A stretch of DNA of 64,000 bases from Shewanella litoralis. GTDB taxonomy: Bacteria; Pseudomonadota; Gammaproteobacteria; Enterobacterales; Shewanellaceae. This document shows, piece after piece, positions 26,772-34,635 of the stretch (position 1 is the stretch's first letter; each line of letters starts with the position of its first letter). The DNA lies in contig NZ_WSRZ01000010.1 in assembly GCF_009828585.1 (NCBI RefSeq), forward strand, positions 62,001-126,000, written 5' to 3'. The notes under the pieces are model-generated. The model was not told the origin of the DNA. It made no database searches and saw only the letters and a list, made by a program, of their open reading frames with translations. A program made the translations under genes and the position numbers.

Positions 26772-27096
26772 AACAGAACAATTTGCCGTTGATGTCATTT
26801 ATGCCTTACCAAAGCAGCAAAAAATCATCACGGTGATGGTGACTCCTGGCACCACGTTTATTGAAGCTGTGGTTCAAAGTAATATGGTGAATTTTTTCCC
26901 TGAGATAAACCTCGATGACGTTAAGCTCGGCACCTTTAGCAGATCGGCTAAACAAGATGAAGTGCTTGTGCCTGGGCAACGTGTTGAAATATACCGTCCT
27001 TTGATTGCAGACCCTAAAGACGTGCGTCGTAAACGTGCAGAGAAAGCCAAAGATGAAGGGCGGATTAATAAGATTACCGGTGCGAAGGTCAGTTAA
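26761..27096 (+). CDS. rnfH: RnfH-family ubiquitin-like fold protein
   Basis: 111 residues with GTG start at 26761 inside the end of ratA. The pattern FAVDVIYALPKQQKIITVMVTPGTTFIEAVVQSNM...FPEINLDDVKLGTFSRSAKQDEVLVPGQRVEIYRPLIADPKDVRRKRA is the RnfH signature, a beta-grasp protein related to the ThiS/MoaD group but without the C-terminal GG. Function unknown; despite its name it is not next to the rnf electron-transport genes here. Coupled to ratA by overlap. Confidence 0.92.
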   Translation: MTSKTEQFAVDVIYALPKQQKIITVMVTPGTTFIEAVVQSNMVNFFPEINLDDVKLGTFSRSAKQDEVLVPGQRVEIYRPLIADPKDVRRKRAEKAKDEGRINKITGAKVS

Positions 27097-27133
27097 TCGA
27101 AGTACGTGCACTTTCGATTTTATTGTAGATATA

Positions 27134-27397
27134 ATACCAATTCCATTAATTATGTGACCAATCAGAGTCACTCAGATTGTTCAGTTTGAGGCGCATTGTT
27201 GTAATAATGGTTATTCCCTTCTAAGACGATGCAACAAAGAAATGAACGGTCTGAGTGCCTCCTGCAAGGCGGGTTTCTGTGCCTTCTATGCTGCTTAATA
27301 GCATTTTGACGTAGAGCAACTATGCCTACAATTCTATTACTTGCCTAGAAGACACAGAACTCCCGCTGAATGACCAGATAATTAATGGAATTGGTAT
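27134..27397. repeat. MITE-like repeat family 2, copy 1 (264 bp)
   Basis: Perfect 20-bp terminal inverted repeats (ATACCAATTCCATTAATTAT at the left, its exact reverse complement at 27378-27397). A longer relative lies at 53911-54221. The interior includes CTCCTGCAAGGCGGG, TTCTGTGCCTTCTA and the inverted-like TTGCCTAGAAGACACAGAA. No ORF. It sits between the convergent rnfH and bamE genes, abutting the bamE terminator. Probably a non-autonomous transposable element. Confidence 0.85.
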
Positions 27398-27430
27398 AAA
27401 AAAGCAGAATCAACCGATTCTGCTTTTTTA
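27398..27430 (-). terminator. Terminator of bamE
   Basis: Stem AAAAAAGCAGAATC / GATTCTGCTTTTTT with a 4-nt loop; U-runs on both strands. The left arm begins at the end of the MITE-like element. Confidence 0.88.
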
Positions 27431-27447
27431 TAGGCGCTGATAATGAA

Positions 27448-27951
27448 TCAATCAGGCTCGTTGGTTTTTTCTGGTTGATTGGTTAACGTTGGACGTGTTT
27501 CCTCTACCAGTGGTTTTGCATCTGGGCGTACTTCAGGTAATAACGGCTGTAAGTCAGCGTCGCTTACCGATGGTAACGTGCTCAATTCAAGTGGTGTATT
27601 GAACTCGTTACTTAAATCGTAATCGCCAGTTACGCTAGAGATTTTATCACCAGTAAAATGAACGATGAGTTCTTTATGAGTGATTTTTGCATTACGGCCA
27701 CTTTTGAAGTGATACACATAGTACCACGTGTCGTCAGCAAAACTGTCACGTAACACTGGACGGCCTAAAATGTATTCAGTTTGTTCTTTACTCATGTCAA
27801 TGCGGAGTTTTTCAACTTGCTGCGTTTCCATGTAGTTACCTTGCGGAATATCAGGCTTATAAATTAGCCAATCAAAAACGCTACATCCGCTCATAGATAG
27901 TGAAAGCGCTACTGCGCTTACAAGGGTAAGACTTTGTTTTTTGTTTATCAT
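27448..27951 (-). CDS. bamE: Outer membrane assembly lipoprotein BamE
   Basis: 167 residues. Signal sequence with lipobox LSMSGC (Cys about residue 23), then the BamE fold: YKPDIPQGNYMETQQVEKLRIDMSKEQTEYILGRPVLRDSFADDTWYYVYHFKSG. The motif GNYxxxxxVxxLxxGMTxxQVxxxLGxP is conserved with small changes. A Pro/Glu/Thr-rich tail of about 60 residues is longer than in E. coli BamE (113 residues). BamE is part of the BAM complex that inserts beta-barrels and stabilises BamD-BamA contacts. BamB is encoded at 50342. Confidence 0.94.
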   Translation of the reverse strand: MINKKQSLTLVSAVALSLSMSGCSVFDWLIYKPDIPQGNYMETQQVEKLRIDMSKEQTEYILGRPVLRDSFADDTWYYVYHFKSGRNAKITHKELIVHFTGDKISSVTGDYDLSNEFNTPLELSTLPSVSDADLQPLLPEVRPDAKPLVEETRPTLTNQPEKTNEPD

Positions 27952-28514
27952 TGTCTGCGCTACTTCCTAAATTCTGTCGGTCATCATACCCAAGCTGTCC
28001 CTATGCTGACAAGGGCCGATTAGAAGATGTTGTGGCTTTGAGTGAATATCTGGGCGTAAGTTCCTTTTTTTGTAAATAAAATGACCAGAAAAGCTCATTT
28101 AAAACAATATTGCGATTAACACTCGCCTCAAAGGAATGCCTCAGCCGCTTTCGCTCTGTGTTCTCGCTATTTGATAGGGAACAATCATCACATCATAGCG
28201 ACGCCTTAATCAAAAAACGCTGGAGGCATTATGAGTGGTCACTTACTTAATGCTAAATGGTATTAGCCCAGCACCAGTTGCGTTTCAATCTTAATTTTTA
28301 AATGGCGCTATTTCAATCTTGTCGAGGAATACTTGACCATTACAGAAATATGGCGCGCGCGACATATCACACCGCCTCTAACTGGGTGTTGTCATAATAC
28401 TGACGATATTTTCAGTGCCGTGTTGTGGTAATGTTGGTAAATAGTCATTAAAGTGTTTAATTTAAACAGTGACGCTAATTTATACCTTACTTATAAATAA
28501 AATAAGATGGCACA
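27952..28514 (+). other. 563-bp gap upstream of the borosin operon, with an 11-residue ORF
   Basis: No gene of ordinary size. At 28231-28266 is an ORF MSGHLLNAKWY preceded by a strong ribosome site (TGGAGG at 28221-28226), which could be a leader peptide or chance. The stretch around 28130-28200 looks like dispersed repetitive sequence (TAGGGAACAATCATCAC and TCGCTCTGTGTTCTCGC). The promoter of sonM should lie in the last 150 bp, which are AT-rich, but no clear -10/-35 pair was chosen. Confidence 0.4.
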
Positions 28515-29348
28515 ATGACAACAGAGCCACAGCAATTCATCAACAAGCCAATAAAACACGGTCAATTAATTTGTGTCGGCACTGGGATACAACTTGCAGG
28601 GCAAATAGGCCAACTCAGCATCAGTTATATTGAGCTGGCTGATGTGGTGTTTTCGTTGGTGCCAGACGGCTTTACCGACAGGTGGTTGTCGACTTTTAAT
28701 GATGATGTGCGCTCCCTACAACCTTATTATGCTCAAGCAGGCGAGATTAAAAATAGACGTGACAGTTATCAGCAAATGGTGGATGTCATGTTAGCTGAAG
28801 TGCGCGCCAATAAAATAGTGGTATGCGCTTTGTATGGCCATCCTGGGGTGTTTTCGTGTGTTTCTCATATGGCAATTGAGCAAGCTACATTGTTAGGGTT
28901 TAGCGCTAAAATGCTTGCCGGTGTTTCAGCTGAGGCTTGTTTATGGGCCGATTTGGGAATAGACCCTGGTGGCAGTGGTCATCAAAGTTATGAAGCCACT
29001 CAGTTTATGCTGTATCAACATGTACCTAACAGATGCGCGCATCTGGTGTTGTGGCAAATCGCGCTGGCTGGCGAGCATACATTAACTCAGTTTGGTACAA
29101 CGAAAGCGAGAATACAGATATTGGTTGAGCACTTATCGCAGTGGTATTCGCTTGAGCATGAGGTTGTCATTTATGAAGCCGCAAATTTAGCTGTTCAATC
29201 GCCAAGAGTGGAGCGTATCGCTTTAGCGGATTTACCTGACGCTCGGTTAACGACCATCAGTACATTATTGATCCCGCCTCAGCAAGCATTAGCATTAAAT
29301 CCTGCCATGCTTGCAAAATTAGGCATTAGTGAAATGGATCTTGGTTAG
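28515..29348 (+). CDS. sonM: SonM-like split borosin peptide-backbone alpha-N-methyltransferase
   Basis: 277 residues with the tetrapyrrole-methylase-type Rossmann-like fold used by borosin enzymes. Seen in order: SAM-binding VGTGIQ (21-26), ADVVFSLVPDG (42-52), NRRDSYQQM (80-88), YGHPGVFSCVSHMAIEQA (107-124), GVSAEACLWADLGIDPG (136-152) and QSYEATQFML (157-166). The YGHPGVF and GVSAE...ADLGIDP...QSYEAT strings are those of the fungal OphMA and the Shewanella oneidensis SonM enzymes. Tyr72, Arg81 and Tyr85 have the spacing of the catalytic Tyr/Arg/Tyr set, as I recall it. It should methylate backbone amide nitrogens of the precursor encoded 31 nt downstream, using SAM. Unlike fungal borosins, the substrate is a separate protein. 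Cytoplasmic. Confidence 0.92.
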   Translation: MTTEPQQFINKPIKHGQLICVGTGIQLAGQIGQLSISYIELADVVFSLVPDGFTDRWLSTFNDDVRSLQPYYAQAGEIKNRRDSYQQMVDVMLAEVRANKIVVCALYGHPGVFSCVSHMAIEQATLLGFSAKMLAGVSAEACLWADLGIDPGGSGHQSYEATQFMLYQHVPNRCAHLVLWQIALAGEHTLTQFGTTKARIQILVEHLSQWYSLEHEVVIYEAANLAVQSPRVERIALADLPDARLTTISTLLIPPQQALALNPAMLAKLGISEMDLG

Positions 29349-29379
29349 ATAATACTTTTTACAACCCGTAAGGCACAAT

Positions 29380-29586
29380 ATGTCGAACTTAAGCCAATTT
29401 TTTACTCAATTAGGTACAGATGCTGCATTGTTAGAAGCTTATCAGCAAGACCCTCGTGGTGTGATGAAAGCTAATGGCATTACCGATGTCGAAATCGCTG
29501 CGGTAATGTCAGGCGATAAAGCCCTTATTCGTCAGCTAGCCGGAGATGATGAGATGCAGATGTTCCAAATAATTACCACACCATAG
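29380..29586 (+). CDS. sonA: SonA-like split borosin precursor peptide
   Basis: 68 residues; AAGG at 29370-29373 precedes the ATG. Residues about 1-55 (MSNLSQFFTQLGTDAALLEA, then DPRGVMKANGITDVEIAAVMSGD) form the all-helical borosin-binding domain, which resembles a nitrile-hydratase-leader/Nif11-like helix bundle and docks on the methyltransferase. The C-terminal tail EMQMFQIITTP is the likely core: in SonA of S. oneidensis the modified residues lie near 63 and 65, which here would be Gln63 and Ile65 (alignment by eye). No cleavage motif such as GG is evident. It lies between sonM and a diguanylate cyclase gene that starts 3 nt after its stop. The final product is unknown. Confidence 0.88.
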   Translation: MSNLSQFFTQLGTDAALLEAYQQDPRGVMKANGITDVEIAAVMSGDKALIRQLAGDDEMQMFQIITTP

Positions 29587-29588
29587 CG

Positions 29589-31343
29589 ATGGGCACATTG
29601 CTAATTCGCTTTTGCATTAAATGGTTGGTTACCGTGTTACTGTTAAGTAACGCGGTGATAGCTAATGCAAATGAAGTCGATGCAGAGCTTGATACTGCAG
29701 AAAACTTTATGCACACCGACACCCAAAGTGCCATTGCGACATTAGACTCTCTGTTAAGCCAGGAGTCAGAGCTGTCGAATAATCAAAAAAGCCGCTTATA
29801 TATGCTCATAAGCGTTAAACATCTCTACCTCGCTGAGTATAACAAAGCCGATATTGCATTAGAGCGTGCGTTATCTTTTAACCCGCCAGATGATATTTTA
29901 ACGCGGATTTATTTATACAAAGTCACGGTCAGTATTGGGCTTAAAGACTACAAACAGGCTTTTACCCAACTAGAGACTAATTTAGCCCGCATACATAATT
30001 ACCAAGACAATAGCATTAAAATTGCCACCTATAATCGGCTATTAAACGTCTATTTAGAGTTAGAGGCTTACGACGAAATGTTGCGTATTTCGCAGTTGGC
30101 TCTTGAGCTCAATCAAGGAAAAAATCCTAAAAACCAGTGTTATTCGATGTTGTATTATTCGGTTGCCAATTTGCGTTTAAAGCAGCTTGAACAAGCATCG
30201 AGTCTTTTTAGCGACACAGAACAGTATTGTGCCGAACAAGGTTTTCCACTTATTGCTGTAATGTCGGTCAAAGGCCGAGCTATTGTTGCCTATGAAGAAG
30301 CAGACTATAAGCGGGCAGAAACGTTGTTTTTAACAGCACTAGAAGATTATCAAAAGTTTAAATTTGAAGTCGAGATTAACGAAATCCACTCATACCTGGG
30401 CATGACCTATTTTTATTTAGGTCGTTTTCAACAAGCCAAATTTTTTGCCGATAAAGTCAACCAGCTGCCTATAGCGCCTAATAATTTATTAGTGAAAAAG
30501 CGTGTTAATGAAGCCTTGTCTTTAGTGGCGGGTAAGCAAGGGCAATATGATAAAGCATATCAATATCAAGTGGTGGCCAATGCATTAAGCTTGCAGATTT
30601 TAAACGAACAAAAAGTGAAGGAAAACGCCTATCAAATGGCGCGTTTTGACAGTGTTGAAAAAAATCGCGAAAACAATAGTTTAATGCAAGACCACGAATT
30701 ATTGATGCAACAAAAAGATCTTTTTATGAAAGATAAAAGTTCATCAATTATGTTTTCTACCTTGTTAGTTGGTGTTTCTGTCGGGTTATTATTGCTGCTG
30801 ATCTCTGCATGGCTGCAACGTAATCAATTTATGAAACAAGCGCAGCGTGATGGGCTAACCGGGATTTACAACCGCCGTACAGGCCAGGAATTGGCAGAAG
30901 TCGAATTTATTGAGGCGCAAACGGTGAGTGAACCATTTTCGGTATTACTGATGGATTTGGATTTATTTAAAAACATTAATGATCAATTTGGCCATGCTAC
31001 GGGGGATTGGACGCTTAAAAAAGTCACCTCAGTCATTGAGGGGATGATCCGAGCAAATGATATTTTTACCCGTATGGGGGGGGAGGAATTTGCTATTTTT
31101 ATGCCCAAGCAAGATCAAGCTGCCGCCGCCGCGTTTGCAGAGCTTGTGCGGATTGAAATCTGTGGCATTAATACCCGTTACTCAGGGCACGATTTTACCA
31201 TTACGGTAAGCTGTGGCGTAAGCACTGCAAGTAAAGATGACTTGAGCCTAGATCCACTCATCCAACGCGCGGATTTAGCCTTATATAGTGCTAAAAATAA
31301 CGGCCGTAATTGTGTTCTTTGCTATGACGACGCAATGGCATAA
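29589..31343 (+). CDS. Diguanylate cyclase with periplasmic TPR sensor
   Basis: 584 residues. Signal peptide or first membrane segment (about 8-27, IKWLVTVLLLSNAVIANA), then a periplasmic region of tetratricopeptide-like helices (about 30-350: NQKSRLYMLISVKHLYLAEYNKADIALERAL; YEEADYKRAETLFLTALEDYQKF; IHSYLGMTYFYLGRFQQAKFFA), a coiled linker, a transmembrane helix (about 386-408) and a GGDEF domain. The active site is GGEEF (about 496-500) and the inhibitory site RxxD (RAND) lies five residues before it, so it should be active and product-inhibited. It makes c-di-GMP from two GTP. It starts 3 nt after sonA and lacks a good ribosome site of its own, so translation is probably coupled to sonA. 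This implies a link between the borosin peptide and c-di-GMP signalling (inference). Confidence 0.92.
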   Translation: MGTLLIRFCIKWLVTVLLLSNAVIANANEVDAELDTAENFMHTDTQSAIATLDSLLSQESELSNNQKSRLYMLISVKHLYLAEYNKADIALERALSFNPPDDILTRIYLYKVTVSIGLKDYKQAFTQLETNLARIHNYQDNSIKIATYNRLLNVYLELEAYDEMLRISQLALELNQGKNPKNQCYSMLYYSVANLRLKQLEQASSLFSDTEQYCAEQGFPLIAVMSVKGRAIVAYEEADYKRAETLFLTALEDYQKFKFEVEINEIHSYLGMTYFYLGRFQQAKFFADKVNQLPIAPNNLLVKKRVNEALSLVAGKQGQYDKAYQYQVVANALSLQILNEQKVKENAYQMARFDSVEKNRENNSLMQDHELLMQQKDLFMKDKSSSIMFSTLLVGVSVGLLLLLISAWLQRNQFMKQAQRDGLTGIYNRRTGQELAEVEFIEAQTVSEPFSVLLMDLDLFKNINDQFGHATGDWTLKKVTSVIEGMIRANDIFTRMGGEEFAIFMPKQDQAAAAAFAELVRIEICGINTRYSGHDFTITVSCGVSTASKDDLSLDPLIQRADLALYSAKNNGRNCVLCYDDAMA

Positions 31344-32444
31344 CCCGCGCGCACATTTTCAATTTAGTTGCCTGTCTTTACCCTTTTTTACCTCATAGAG
31401 ACCTCATTTGAGCTTGGCTTGCCTACAGCCATTTTTGCCTCACCCCCATTCGCCTTGTTTAAGCCCTTTTAAATTCTCGCTGAGAGATCACTTACTAACG
31501 CGCAATGGTATTATTCCGTACTGCGCGATTACCCGCGAGTGTTTGAGTGTCACTTTTTACTTGTACATGCTTGCTATGGTGCCAATTTGCAATTATTTAG
31601 GCATAGAATTCATTTTTACTTGCACCATGTCGAATTCAGTTAACATTTCAAATGCACTATTTATAACTTCAAATGCACCATTTATCATTTCACTTGCACC
31701 ATATACGACATTTTTATCAATTTTTTAAAAAAAATGCATTTGTTTTTGCAAAAAAACCAATCAATGAGTTCTTGTTGATCGGGTGACGTAACTCACTCTT
31801 TCACTTGTTATTAACCCCCTTATTATTACCTTTACGTAAACGTAATGTTTAAACGGTCGTTTAAATTTAGTTTATTTTCTTGCTTTGCTAAATAGCTGTT
31901 TTTAAATTTAAATTTCGCTTTACCATAAGGTAAGCTCAAAACGTACCCAGGTTGTTCGACTTTTGTCTGTAGATTAAAAAGTTGTATAAAAATATTTACG
32001 GTAAGTATTTTTATTACATTAATTTTTACCAAAAGAATTTGTTGGTCAATTGGTAAGATGAATTTTACCATTACTGTTTAGGGTAATGATTCTAAATTTT
32101 ATTCTGTCATTTATCAGTAGTTTAGGGTTTTTATTTGTTGTTGGTAAGACCAATTTACGAGCTTGGTTTTATCGTCAAAATATGGTTTCGGTCAATTTTA
32201 AACTGTTGCAATTACAAACGTTTCTGGTTAGTTTTTAGTACGAAACAGACATTTGAAGGTTTTAGTTTGTCACGATAAATGATTAGGTAACAGTCACAAC
32301 ATCATGCAGTTAATCATGAATAAGCGCAGCATGTTGCGTTAACCCCAAATGGGTAACAGACCAAGGGGGCGCTTAAGTTGAAACACAAATGGCGTTACTG
32401 GTGAGTCATAGCAAACAAAACAATGCAGCACTTAGGGAGCCTAT
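31344..32444. other. 1.1-kb AT-rich gap upstream of aceB with 21-bp repeats
   Basis: No credible gene. Three tandem degenerate 21-bp units lie at 31650-31670, 31671-31691 and 31692-31712 (each contains a form of TGCACCAT); related copies of the TTGCACCAT core appear just upstream. From 31700 to 32260 the DNA is very AT-rich, with many TTTACC/GGTAAA words. The 106-residue frame at 31408-31728 and the 79-residue frame at 31832-32071 (minus) look non-coding. No terminator is obvious right after the cyclase gene. Confidence 0.5.
32141..32153. promoter_or_regulatory. PdhR-like operator upstream of aceB
   Basis: Perfect palindrome TTGGT-AAG-ACCAA. This matches the core of the GntR-family regulator PdhR site (consensus with TTGGT and ACCAA around three bases), a pyruvate sensor. 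It lies about 290 bp before aceB. A weaker related word, TTGGTCAATTGGTAAG, occurs at about 32042-32056. Regulation of glyoxylate-shunt genes by PdhR has been proposed in Shewanella (recalled, not searched). Confidence 0.6.
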
Positions 32445-34094
32445 ATGACGGCAGAGCAATTGGTAGCTCAATACAGTAAGACCACATCAACAGATGACTT
32501 AGCCGCCACCGACATTACAATTGTTGGCCCTGTAATAGACGGTCAGCAAGATGTTTTTAACTCAGGTGCTGTGGCTTTTTTAAACTCGTTGTGTGCAAAG
32601 TTTGCTGCTGAAGTGCCAGAGCTATTAATGAAGCGTAAGCAAAAACAAGTGCGCATTGATAATGGTGAGTTACCAGACTTTCTCCCTGAGACCCGTGCTA
32701 TTCGTTATGGTGATTGGACCATCCGCGGCATTCCAGACGATTTAACTGACCGTAGAGTTGAAATCACTGGCCCTGTTGACCGCAAGATGATCATTAATGC
32801 ACTAAACGCTAATGTAAAAGTGTTTATGGCAGATTTTGAAGACTCACTAGCACCTAGCTGGCAAAAAGTGGTTGAAGGTCAAATTAACCTTCGCGATGCG
32901 GTTAATGGCGATATCTCATTTACCGCACCAGAAACGGGTAAGCAGTATTCACTTAACCCCGATCCGGCGGTGTTAATTGCTCGTGTACGTGGTTTGCATT
33001 TAATTGAAAAACATGTGCTTTATAAAGGTGTTCCTGTGCCTGGTGGTCTGGTTGATTTTGCGATGTATTTTTATCACAACTATCGCCAGCTATTAGCCAA
33101 AAACTCTGGCCCTTACTTTTATATACCTAAGTTAGAAAGCCATATTGAAGCGCGTTGGTGGGCAAAGGTTTTTGCCTTTGTTGAAGAGCGTTTCTGCTTA
33201 AAGCCTGGCACGATTAAATGTACCTGCTTAATTGAAACGTTACCTGCAGTGTTTGAGATGGAAGAGATTTTATATGAGCTTCGCTCAAACATCGTTGCAC
33301 TTAACTGTGGTCGTTGGGACTATATCTTTAGCTATATCAAAACATTAAAAAATTATCCAGATCGAGTATTACCCGATCGTCAAGCTGTGACCATGGACAC
33401 TAAATTTTTAAGTGCCTATTCACGCTTACTCATCAAAACCTGCCATAAGCGTGGCGCATTAGCCATGGGAGGCATGGCGGCTTTTATTCCTGCAAAGGAT
33501 GAAGACACTAATGCCAAAGTGTTGCAAAAAGTACGCGGTGATAAAGAGTTAGAAGCGCGTAATGGCCATGACGGCACCTGGGTTGCGCATCCTGGTTTAG
33601 CTGACACTGCAATGAAGGTTTTTAATGATTATATCGGCGGCGATAGAACCAATCAGTTACACATCACTCGCGATGTAGACGCACCTATTTTAGCCAGCGA
33701 GTTATTAGAACCCTGCGCTGGTGAGCGCACTGAAGAGGGTATGCGTTTAAACATTCGTATAGCGCTGCAGTATATCGAAGCGTGGATCCAAGGCAACGGC
33801 TGTGTGCCAATTTATGGCCTGATGGAAGATGCCGCGACAGCTGAGATTTCAAGAACGTCTATATGGCAATGGATAAAGCACCAAAAAAGTTTATCAAACG
33901 GTAAGTTGGTGACCAAAGATTTATTTAAAGAGATGCTGAAACAAGAAACCGCCAATGTGAAAAAAGAGCTCGGCAGTGAACGATTTAATGCGGGGCAATT
34001 TACTCAAGCGGCTGCGTTATTTGAACAAATTACTACCTCAGATGAGTTAGTCGACTTTTTAACTTTACCTGGTTACGAACTGTTAACTGCGTAA
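32445..34094 (+). CDS. aceB: Malate synthase A
   Basis: 549 residues, the usual length for isoform A. Motifs: FLPETRAIRYGDWTIRGIP; VKVFMADFEDSLAPSWQ (ADFEDS catalytic segment); GLHLIEKHV; FYIPKLESHIEARWW; CLIETLPAVFEMEEILYELR; LNCGRWDYIFSYIK; AALRMGGMAAFIP-like GALAMGGMAAFIPAK; and GHDGTWVAHPGL near the end. It condenses glyoxylate and acetyl-CoA to malate in the cytoplasm. The start has GGGAGCC upstream. In relatives it is followed by aceA (isocitrate lyase); here that gene is reduced to a remnant, so this locus cannot supply glyoxylate and the enzyme depends on another source or another aceA copy. Confidence 0.96.
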   Translation: MTAEQLVAQYSKTTSTDDLAATDITIVGPVIDGQQDVFNSGAVAFLNSLCAKFAAEVPELLMKRKQKQVRIDNGELPDFLPETRAIRYGDWTIRGIPDDLTDRRVEITGPVDRKMIINALNANVKVFMADFEDSLAPSWQKVVEGQINLRDAVNGDISFTAPETGKQYSLNPDPAVLIARVRGLHLIEKHVLYKGVPVPGGLVDFAMYFYHNYRQLLAKNSGPYFYIPKLESHIEARWWAKVFAFVEERFCLKPGTIKCTCLIETLPAVFEMEEILYELRSNIVALNCGRWDYIFSYIKTLKNYPDRVLPDRQAVTMDTKFLSAYSRLLIKTCHKRGALAMGGMAAFIPAKDEDTNAKVLQKVRGDKELEARNGHDGTWVAHPGLADTAMKVFNDYIGGDRTNQLHITRDVDAPILASELLEPCAGERTEEGMRLNIRIALQYIEAWIQGNGCVPIYGLMEDAATAEISRTSIWQWIKHQKSLSNGKLVTKDLFKEMLKQETANVKKELGSERFNAGQFTQAAALFEQITTSDELVDFLTLPGYELLTA

Positions 34095-34127
34095 AGACGG
34101 CTTATTTACTCAGGAAGGGGTCATACC

Positions 34128-34282
34128 ATGACGACACAATTAACTCGTCAACAATAAATACATTTGTATCGCATCTGCAAGAAGTGATTGCAGGTTACTT
34201 TGACCAAGTTATTACCTGTATTCAGGTCGGCAAGTTTTCAGTAACGGCGTTAACAGGCTTAACTGAAGAAGAGCACTGTTAA
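34128..34282 (+). pseudogene. aceA: Isocitrate lyase aceA remnant with large internal deletion
   Basis: 34 nt after aceB, with a GGAAGGGG ribosome site, an ATG starts MTTQLTRQQ and stops at TAA 34155. From 34163, in a different frame, the sequence reads FVSHLQEVIAGYFDQVITCI, then QVGKFSVTALTGLTEEEHC and a stop at 34280-34282. This is the C-terminal end of AceA: E. coli AceA ends with FVSHQQEV...GYFDKV...SSVTALTGSTEESQF. About 390 codons, including the whole catalytic barrel and the KKCGH motif, are missing. The tail also shows drift (QVGKF for QGGTS; HC for QF), so the deletion is not very recent. A terminator follows at 34326. Confidence 0.88.
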
Positions 34283-34325
34283 GTTTTACCGTTTTACAGT
34301 TTAGCCACTTTGTGGCTGTTGTAAC

Positions 34326-34361
34326 CCCGTGCGGCTCACCTACAGGTCGCACGGGATTTTT
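34326..34361 (+). terminator. Terminator of the aceB(A) operon
   Basis: Stem CCCGTGCG / CGCACGGG with a 14-nt loop, followed by ATTTTTAT, 44 nt after the aceA remnant. Confidence 0.85.
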
Positions 34362-34459
34362 ATCCAGTCGGTTGGATCATAAGCAAACGCTTAGTTGTAG
34401 ATTCTAACTGTTTGGGTACTTCCTACCCGTAAGCTTTCCCAACCACAAATTTGTGATTG

Positions 34460-34483
34460 CGGCTCTGATGAGCCGTTTTTTTT
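34460..34483 (+). terminator. Second terminator-like hairpin
   Basis: CGGCTC TGAT GAGCCG followed by eight T residues, about 100 nt after the first terminator and 150 nt before the HDOD gene. It has no gene of its own immediately upstream; it may back up the aceB terminator or end an unseen small RNA. Confidence 0.7.
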
Positions 34484-34635
34484 GATTTATATTCTTAAAG
34501 AGTATATAAAATAAACTTTTAACGTGAAATGATGGCCATTTTTTAGAGATGAGTCCAATAAAGCTGAAACAGTACGCGTTTGTTGAGCAAAATTGAGTAT
34601 ACTCAATTTAAGTTTTGTTGCATTTAGGTTAAATA

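Noticed and set aside
31408-31728. 106-residue open frame (plus) after the diguanylate cyclase
   Set aside because: Composition is unlike the neighbours, there is no ribosome site, and its last third is simply the translation of the 21-bp repeats.
31832-32071. 79-residue open frame (minus) in the same gap
   Set aside because: Lysine/isoleucine-rich translation of AT-rich DNA with no ribosome site or recognisable motif.
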